Positions 58,642 through 64,000 of a DNA stretch of 64,000 nt are shown piece after piece. The DNA lies in NCBI RefSeq assembly GCF_030014915.1, contig NZ_JAGIXS010000002.1, positions 462,296 through 526,295 of the forward strand, written 5' to 3'. A program made the translations under genes and the position numbers. The number at the start of each line of letters is the position of its first letter. Position 1 is the first letter of the stretch. The notes under the pieces were generated by a model, which ran no database searches, was not told the DNA's origin, and was given only the letters and a program-made list of their open reading frames with translations. Origin of the DNA: Pelomonas sp. V22. GTDB taxonomy: Bacteria; Pseudomonadota; Gammaproteobacteria; Burkholderiales; Burkholderiaceae_C.

Positions 58642-59748
58642 TCAGCGGCCGGCCACGGCGGCGGTCAGGGCCGCCAGCGTGTCGTCGGGACGCGGCAGCA
58701 CGACCTGGCGGGCCTGGCCCTGCACCTGGCGCAGCAGCTCATTGGCCACACTCACCTTGCGTGACTGCGGATCGAAGTAGCGCTCCAACTGCGTCTGCAC
58801 GTCGCGCAGATCGGCCTGGGCTGTGTCGTACTGGCGGCTCAAGAGCGCCAGGCGGGCATTGAGCAGGCGCAGCTTGAGGTTCTCGCGCAGGAAGTAGCGC
58901 TGATCCGGTGCCAGCAGCATGGCCTCCGGATGTTCGATGCGGGTCACGCGGATCAGGCCGCGCGCCTCGCCCCAGACCATGCCCCACATCTCCTGCCAGC
59001 GCTCGTTGGCGGTGTCCACCCAGCCGCGCTCCTCGGCCTTGGTCGCCGCCGGCTTGGGCACGGGCTTGGCAGCGACGCGGCGCTCGCGCACGGCCTGCTG
59101 GGCTTCGGCCTTGTCGGCGCTGGCGATCAGCGGCAATTCATCGAGCAGGCGAGCCGCTTCGTCCAGCTTGATGGCCAGCGTGGCCACGTCAACCACGCTG
59201 ACCGACTTGACGCGGTCCAGGTCGCGCACCACGGCACGGCGCACGCCTTCCATGCGCGGCTGCTTGTTGCGGGCCAGACGCTCGTCGGCCTGGCGCAGCG
59301 CGGCCACCAGCGGCTCGGCGCTGCCGGTGATGCCAGACTGCTGCAGGGCGACGCGGATCGAGGCCTCGATGTCACCGATCACGTTTTCATCGCGCGAACG
59401 CGACATGGACTGGATCAGCTCCTCCAGCTGGCTGCGTTGCAGCGCCACCTCGGCCAGGCGCGCGTCGAGCAAGGCCACCTTGGCAGCCGTGTCGCGGCTC
59501 AGCTCCTGCGCCTGGCGCGATTGCGCGCGGGCCTCGCTGGCCTCGCCCTGGCTGCTGGCCTGTCGGCGCACCAGCTCCTGTTCCAGCATCTGCAAACGGC
59601 TGTGGCTCAGCCAGGCCATCACGAGGCCCGCGAGGCCCAGCAGGGCCACGGCGGCAAAGCCCACTTGGGGCCAGGGGATGGGCTTGGCCGGCGGCGCAGC
59701 GGGGGCTGGCACGGGCTCGGCGGCGGGGGAGTTGTGGTCGTCGCTCAC
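58642..59748 (-). CDS. hemX: HemX-like membrane protein
   Basis: A 368-residue protein. A Pro/Ala-rich N-terminus and one transmembrane segment (about residues 28-46) are followed by a coiled coil (LEQELVRRQASSQGEASEAR) and a conserved C-terminal part (PEAMLLAPDQRYFLRENLKLRLLNARLALL). HemX was named for uroporphyrinogen methyltransferase similarity in E. coli, but no methyltransferase motifs are visible here, so the role is probably structural. Between hemD and hemY. Confidence 0.9.
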   Translation of the reverse strand: MSDDHNSPAAEPVPAPAAPPAKPIPWPQVGFAAVALLGLAGLVMAWLSHSRLQMLEQELVRRQASSQGEASEARAQSRQAQELSRDTAAKVALLDARLAEVALQRSQLEELIQSMSRSRDENVIGDIEASIRVALQQSGITGSAEPLVAALRQADERLARNKQPRMEGVRRAVVRDLDRVKSVSVVDVATLAIKLDEAARLLDELPLIASADKAEAQQAVRERRVAAKPVPKPAATKAEERGWVDTANERWQEMWGMVWGEARGLIRVTRIEHPEAMLLAPDQRYFLRENLKLRLLNARLALLSRQYDTAQADLRDVQTQLERYFDPQSRKVSVANELLRQVQGQARQVVLPRPDDTLAALTAAVAGR

Positions 59749-59751
59749 GGG

Positions 59752-60522
59752 TCAAATTGTAGGGGCCGCCCCAGGCAGTGCGCGGCAGGCCGCCGCCACG
59801 GCGGCAGCATCGGGTCGCGCCGACACGACATGGGGCCAGCCCAGCGCACGCGCTGTATCGGCAATGCGCGGATGGGTGGCAATGGCCAGCGAAACCGGCG
59901 CCGGCTTGAAGCCGAGGCTGGCCAGGTTGTGGATGGCCTCGGAACTGCTGAACAGCCAGACATGCCGGCCCGGCGCTGCCTGCACCTCGCTCAGCAAGCC
60001 CTGCTCTGCCTCATCCAACTGCGGGCAACTGCGCCGGTAGATGTGGAAAGCCTCGACCTCGGCGCCCTGCTCGCGCAACCGATCGGCCAGCCAGTCGCGC
60101 CCGCCTTCGCCGCGCAAGATCAGCGCACGGCGGCCGCGCCAATCCAAGGAAGACAGCAAGGGCCAGAGGTGTTCAGAGTCGAAGCTGGCTGCATCGGCCG
60201 GCGGCTGGCGCAGCAGCTCGGCCGGCACGCCTTGGGCCCGCAAGGCCTCTGCGCTACCCGGGCCGACGGTGGCGGCCAATGTATCGGCCGGCCAGACCTC
60301 GCCTTGCGGTCGTGCGACGAAGAAGCGCTCCACTGCATTGGGGCTGACGAACATCGCCAGCAGCGCGCCGGGCAAGCGCTGCCAGGCCGCTTGAGCGGCC
60401 CGCGGATCGCCGCCGGCTTCGATGGCAATCAAGGGCAAGGCAACCGCGGCTATGCCCTCGGCCGCCAGCCGCGCCAGCCAATCAGCACATTGGGGCCGGG
60501 GCCGCGTGAGCACCAGGCGCAT
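59752..60522 (-). CDS. hemD: Uroporphyrinogen-III synthase
   Basis: A 256-residue two-domain protein that cyclises hydroxymethylbilane. The family is weakly conserved; markers here are [46 protein letters not shown] and WRGRRALILRGEGGRDWLADRLREQGAEV. Start ATG 60522, about 18 bases after the hemC stop. The adjacent hemC supplies its substrate. Confidence 0.92.
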   Translation of the reverse strand: MRLVLTRPRPQCADWLARLAAEGIAAVALPLIAIEAGGDPRAAQAAWQRLPGALLAMFVSPNAVERFFVARPQGEVWPADTLAATVGPGSAEALRAQGVPAELLRQPPADAASFDSEHLWPLLSSLDWRGRRALILRGEGGRDWLADRLREQGAEVEAFHIYRRSCPQLDEAEQGLLSEVQAAPGRHVWLFSSSEAIHNLASLGFKPAPVSLAIATHPRIADTARALGWPHVVSARPDAAAVAAACRALPGAAPTI

Positions 60523-60539
60523 GGCCACCTTCGCCGGTT

Positions 60540-61478
60540 TCAGGCCGCCGCCAAATAGGCCTGCGCGCCCTGGGCACGCAGGGCCTCGGCGGCCTGCTGG
60601 CCGAGCGCCCGGGCGGCGGCCTCGTCGGCCACCACCGCTTGCAGCTGAACCTTCAGCAGCGGCAACTCATGGCGCTCCGGATGGCCCAGGGCCGCGCTCA
60701 GGTGCAAGACCTGACCCTGCGGCCCCGCTGACCAGATCGCATGGGCTGCCAGCGGCATGCTGCAGCTGCCGCCCATGGCGCGCGACACGGCCCGCTCGGC
60801 CTGCGTGGCCAGCCAGGTGGGACCGTCGCTCATGGCGACCAGCCCTGCCTTCAGCGCTTCAGCATCGGCACGCACCTCGATGCCCAAAGCACCCTGCCCC
60901 GCGCAGGGAATCATCTCGTCAACAGAGAACAGCGCCTTGATGCGCGACGCCAGGCCCAGCCGCTTCAGGCCGGCGGCGGCCAACACGATGGCGGCATAGC
61001 CGCCTTCATCGAGCTTGCGCAGTCGCGTGTCCAGGTTGCCACGCAGCGGCTCGATCTGCAGGTCGGGGCGCAGGGCCTTGATCTGCACCACGCGGCGCAG
61101 GCTGGAAGTGCCGACCACGGCGCCCTGTGGCAACTCGGCCAGGCTGGCGTAGTCGTTCGAGACCAGGGCATCGCGCGGGTCTTCGCGCTCCAGGATGGCG
61201 GCCAGCTCGAAGCCGGGCGGCAGCTCCATGGGCACGTCTTTCAGCGAATGCACGGCCAGTTGGGCGCGCCCCTCTTCCAGTGCGGTTTCCAGCTCCTTGA
61301 CGAACAGGCCCTTGCCACCGACCTTGGACAGCGCTCGGTCGAGGATCTGATCGCCCTTGGTGGTCATGCCCAGCAGGCTCACAGCCATGCCCCGGGCTTC
61401 CAGCAGCGCCTTCACATGCTCGGCCTGCCACAGTGCCAGCCGGCTTTCGCGGGTGGCGATCACAACTTTTTCACTCAT
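60540..61478 (-). CDS. hemC: Porphobilinogen deaminase
   Basis: A 312-residue enzyme that polymerises four porphobilinogens. The N-terminus is [45 protein letters not shown] is conserved, and the dipyrromethane cofactor Cys is in [12 protein letters not shown]. First gene of the haem operon. No clear Shine-Dalgarno is visible before ATG 61478. A possible extended -10 (TGCTAGCAT) lies so close to the ATG that a very short leader is possible. Divergent from ppc. Confidence 0.96.
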   Translation of the reverse strand: MSEKVVIATRESRLALWQAEHVKALLEARGMAVSLLGMTTKGDQILDRALSKVGGKGLFVKELETALEEGRAQLAVHSLKDVPMELPPGFELAAILEREDPRDALVSNDYASLAELPQGAVVGTSSLRRVVQIKALRPDLQIEPLRGNLDTRLRKLDEGGYAAIVLAAAGLKRLGLASRIKALFSVDEMIPCAGQGALGIEVRADAEALKAGLVAMSDGPTWLATQAERAVSRAMGGSCSMPLAAHAIWSAGPQGQVLHLSAALGHPERHELPLLKVQLQAVVADEAAARALGQQAAEALRAQGAQAYLAAA

Positions 61479-61586
61479 GCGCCCATGCTAGCAGGCGGGT
61501 TGGTGCGCCCCGCTGTGGCTTCGACCCGGCGAGAGCAGGGCTTCGCTGAAAGGCAATGCTGCAGTGCAGGAGATTGATGAAGAAAC

Positions 61587-61617
61587 TGCTACAGTCAGAA
61601 TCAAGTAACTTGGTTAC
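61587..61617 (+). promoter_or_regulatory. Candidate ppc promoter element and dyad
   Basis: TGCTACAGT (61587-61595) fits an extended -10 box and is followed by the dyad GTAAC-TTG-GTTAC (61605-61617), all within the 186-base ppc/hemC divergent region. No convincing -35 box. Confidence 0.3.
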
Positions 61618-61664
61618 AGCGCCAATGCTGGCGCCGCCCCGCATCAACCCAGCTGCCGACCACC

Positions 61665-64000
61665 ATGCCTGCCAAGCCCGCCTCCAAGCCTTCGGCCATC
61701 CCGGCCAAGAAGTCCGCCGCCGATGCCAAGAACCAGCCGCTGATGGACGACATCAGGCTGCTGGGCCGCATCCTCGGCGAGGTGATACGCGAGCAGGAGG
61801 GCCGCGAGGCCTATGAGCTGGTCGAGCGGGTGCGCAAGCTCTCGGTGGCCTTCCGCCTGAAGCGCGACGCGCAGGCCGGCAAGACCTTCGACAAGCTGCT
61901 CAAGAGCCTCTCGGGCGAGCAGACGGTCAGCGTGATCCGCGCCTTCAGCTATTTCTCGCACCTCGCCAACATCGCCGAAGACCGCCACCACGTGCGCCGC
62001 CGCGAGATCCACGAGCGCGCCGGCAGCCTGCAAGCCGGCTCGCTGGCCTATGCCATGGAGAAGCTGCACGAAGCCGGCGTGCGCCCGGCCGAGGTGGCCA
62101 AGACCCTGCAGCACGGCTTCATCTCGCCGGTGCTGACCGCCCACCCGACCGAGGTGCAGCGCAAGAGCATCCTCGACGCCGAACGCGCCATCGCCGAGCT
62201 GGTGGGCCAGCGCGACACGCTGCACACCGAGCGCGAGAAGCGCGACAACGAGAATCTGATACGCGCCCGCATCACCCAGCTCTGGCAGACGCGCATGCTG
62301 CGCTACTCCAAGCTGACCGTGGCCGACGAGATCGAGAACGCGCTCTCCTACTACCAGGCCACCTTCCTGCGCCAGATTCCTAAGCTCTATGCCGAGCTGG
62401 AAGAAGCCCTGCCCGGCCATGAGCTGAACAGCTTCCTGCGCATGGGCCACTGGATTGGCGGCGACCGCGACGGCAACCCCAACGTCACCGCCACCACGCT
62501 CCGGCATGCGCTGAAGCGCCAGAGCGAAGTGGCGCTGCGCCACTACCTGACCGAGCTGCACGAGCTGGGTGCGGAGCTGTCGATCTCGGCCCGCCTGGCC
62601 ACCATCACGCCGGCCATGCAGCAGCTCGCCGAGCGCAGCCCGGACCGCAACGAGCACCGCATGGACGAGCCCTACCGCCGTGCGCTGACCGGCATGTACG
62701 CCCGCCTGGCCGCCACGCTGCACGGGCTGACCGGCACCGAGGCGCTTCGTCACGCGGTGGCACCGCAGGATCCGTATCTCTCGCCCGACGAGTTGCTGGC
62801 CGACCTGCGTGTGATCGAGGCTTCGCTGAAGAGCCACCATGCCGAGGCGCTGATCGCGCCGCGCCTGTCGCCGCTGCTGCGCGCCATCCAGGTCTTCGGA
62901 TTCCACCTCGCCACGCTGGACCTGCGCCAGAGCTCCGACCAGCATGAAGCCGTGGTGGCCGAGCTGCTGGCCGCTGCCAAGGTCTGCCCCGATTACATCG
63001 CCCTCGACGAAGCCGGCCGCCGCGAACTGCTGGTCGGCCTGCTGCACGACGCCCGCCCGCTGCGGGTGATCGGCGGCAGCTACAGCGAGAAGGCCACCGG
63101 CGAGCTGGCCATCTTCGAGGCCGCCCGCGAAGCGCTGCAGCGCTACGGCCGCGAGGCGATCCGCCACTACATCATTTCGCACACCGAATCGGTCTCCGAC
63201 CTGCTCGAGGTGATGCTGCTCTTGAAGGAAGTGGGCCTGCTGCGCGGCACGCTGGACGATGGCGCCGTCAGCGACCTGATCGTCTCGCCGCTGTTCGAGA
63301 CCATCGGCGACCTGCGCGAGGCGCCGGTCATCATGCGCGAGTTCTATGCGCTGCCGGGCATTGCCGCGCTGATCAAGCGCAGCGGTGCTGAGCAGGACAT
63401 CATGCTGGGCTACTCTGACTCCAACAAGGACGGCGGCGTGTTCACCAGCAGCTGGGAGCTCTACCGCGCCGAGATCGCCCTGGTGGCCCTGTTCGAGGAA
63501 TTGAAGAAAACCCAGCCGATCACGCTGCGCCTGTTCCACGGCCGTGGCGGCACGGTAGGCCGGGGCGGTGGCCCGAGCTACCAGGCCATCCTCGCCCAGC
63601 CCCCAGGCACCGTGAACGGCCAGATTCGTCTGACCGAGCAGGGCGAGGTGATCGCCTCCAAGTACGCCAACCCCGAGATCGGCCGCCGCAACCTAGAAAC
63701 GCTCGTGGCAGCCACACTGGAGGCGACGCTCTTGCATCCGACCAAGAGCGCGCCCAAGAGCTTCCTCGAAGCCGCACAAAGCTTGAGCGATGCCAGCTTC
63801 AAGGCTTATCGCGGCCTGGTCTACGACACCAAGGGCTTCGCCGAGTACTTCTTCGCCGCTACGCCGATCCGCGAGATCGCCGAGCTCAACATCGGCTCAC
63901 GCCCTGCCTCACGCAAGGCCACGCGCGCCATCGAAGACCTGCGTGCCATCCCCTGGGGTTTCAGCTGGGGCCAGTCGCGCATCGCCCTGCCCGGCTGGTG
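61665..64000 (+). CDS. ppc: Phosphoenolpyruvate carboxylase (3' end outside window)
   Basis: The first 778 residues of an enzyme usually about 900-950 long, so the C-terminus is missing. It carboxylates PEP to oxaloacetate to refill the TCA cycle. The catalytic His is in [11 protein letters not shown], and [36 protein letters not shown] and [14 protein letters not shown] are conserved. An Ala/Lys-rich extension of about 26 residues precedes the conserved start at [13 protein letters not shown], so ATG 61743 is an alternative start. Divergent from hemC, as is common in betaproteobacteria. Confidence 0.96.
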   Translation, partial: MPAKPASKPSAIPAKKSAADAKNQPLMDDIRLLGRILGEVIREQEGREAYELVERVRKLSVAFRLKRDAQAGKTFDKLLKSLSGEQTVSVIRAFSYFSHLANIAEDRHHVRRREIHERAGSLQAGSLAYAMEKLHEAGVRPAEVAKTLQHGFISPVLTAHPTEVQRKSILDAERAIAELVGQRDTLHTEREKRDNENLIRARITQLWQTRMLRYSKLTVADEIENALSYYQATFLRQIPKLYAELEEALPGHELNSFLRMGHWIGGDRDGNPNVTATTLRHALKRQSEVALRHYLTELHELGAELSISARLATITPAMQQLAERSPDRNEHRMDEPYRRALTGMYARLAATLHGLTGTEALRHAVAPQDPYLSPDELLADLRVIEASLKSHHAEALIAPRLSPLLRAIQVFGFHLATLDLRQSSDQHEAVVAELLAAAKVCPDYIALDEAGRRELLVGLLHDARPLRVIGGSYSEKATGELAIFEAAREALQRYGREAIRHYIISHTESVSDLLEVMLLLKEVGLLRGTLDDGAVSDLIVSPLFETIGDLREAPVIMREFYALPGIAALIKRSGAEQDIMLGYSDSNKDGGVFTSSWELYRAEIALVALFEELKKTQPITLRLFHGRGGTVGRGGGPSYQAILAQPPGTVNGQIRLTEQGEVIASKYANPEIGRRNLETLVAATLEATLLHPTKSAPKSFLEAAQSLSDASFKAYRGLVYDTKGFAEYFFAATPIREIAELNIGSRPASRKATRAIEDLRAIPWGFSWGQSRIALPGW

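Noticed and set aside
61644-63539. A 631-codon frame antisense to ppc
   Set aside because: ppc is unambiguous on the plus strand. The antisense translation has no family resemblance.

Overview
This window is chromosomal DNA from a high-GC betaproteobacterium. It most resembles the Burkholderiales, in the Rubrivivax/Roseateles/Ideonella neighbourhood. The evidence is the ppc // hemC-hemD-hemX-hemY arrangement, the order yicC-gmk-rpoZ-spoT, the protein sequences, and a GC-rich palindromic repeat of a kind common in that order. Genus is inference. Coding density is very high and no gene-free stretch exceeds 300 bases. I see no rRNA, CRISPR array, prophage, integrase or insertion sequence.

Layout. 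(1) 1-7.6 kb: a truncated propeller-type sensor protein, a secreted DUF6250 protein, a penicillin-acylase-family Ntn hydrolase, a DUF418 membrane protein and a Cache-HAMP-GGDEF diguanylate cyclase. (2) 7.6-10.7 kb: glutaryl-CoA dehydrogenase with a DUF2520 protein and a divergent LysR regulator. (3) 10.8-28.3 kb: the centrepiece. A 13-gene leftward operon encodes 2-aminobenzoyl-CoA monooxygenase/reductase, SDR, MarR regulator, enoyl-CoA hydratase, acyl-CoA dehydrogenase, 2-aminobenzoate-CoA ligase, a complete branched-chain-amino-acid-type ABC importer, a thioesterase and a RidA-family protein. It faces a rightward kynB-kynU-kynA operon followed by an aminopeptidase P. Together they predict tryptophan > formylkynurenine > kynurenine > anthranilate > anthraniloyl-CoA > dearomatised CoA ester > beta-oxidation. 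A palindrome overlapping the -35 box of the leftward promoter is the likely MarR operator.

(4) 28.4-34.9 kb: a small membrane protein, a LytTR/LytS-type two-component system, a DsrE protein, a membrane-anchored AraC regulator, an S41-type protease and an orphan ExbD. (5) 34.9-40.6 kb: tRNA-Ser(CGA), serS, ispH, fkpB, then radC, an Smr protein, a TonB-like protein and a truncated haemoglobin. (6) 40.6-45.0 kb: flhG-like ATPase and GGDEF protein facing cheR-cheD-cheB. (7) 45.0-46.6 kb: a small Cys-rich membrane protein overlapping an NTF2-like gene, with a divergent LysR. (8) 46.6-56.9 kb: a leftward operon of Ser/Thr kinase, PP2C phosphatase, rph, rdgB and hemW. It faces yicC-gmk-rpoZ-spoT, which is followed by greB and a CaiB-type CoA transferase. 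(9) 57-64 kb: two identical tRNA-Arg(ACG) genes, the hemCDXY operon, and a ppc gene that runs off the end of the window.

Many genes within operons overlap by 1-4 bases at stop/start junctions. I used these junctions, Shine-Dalgarno sequences and family lengths to choose starts.
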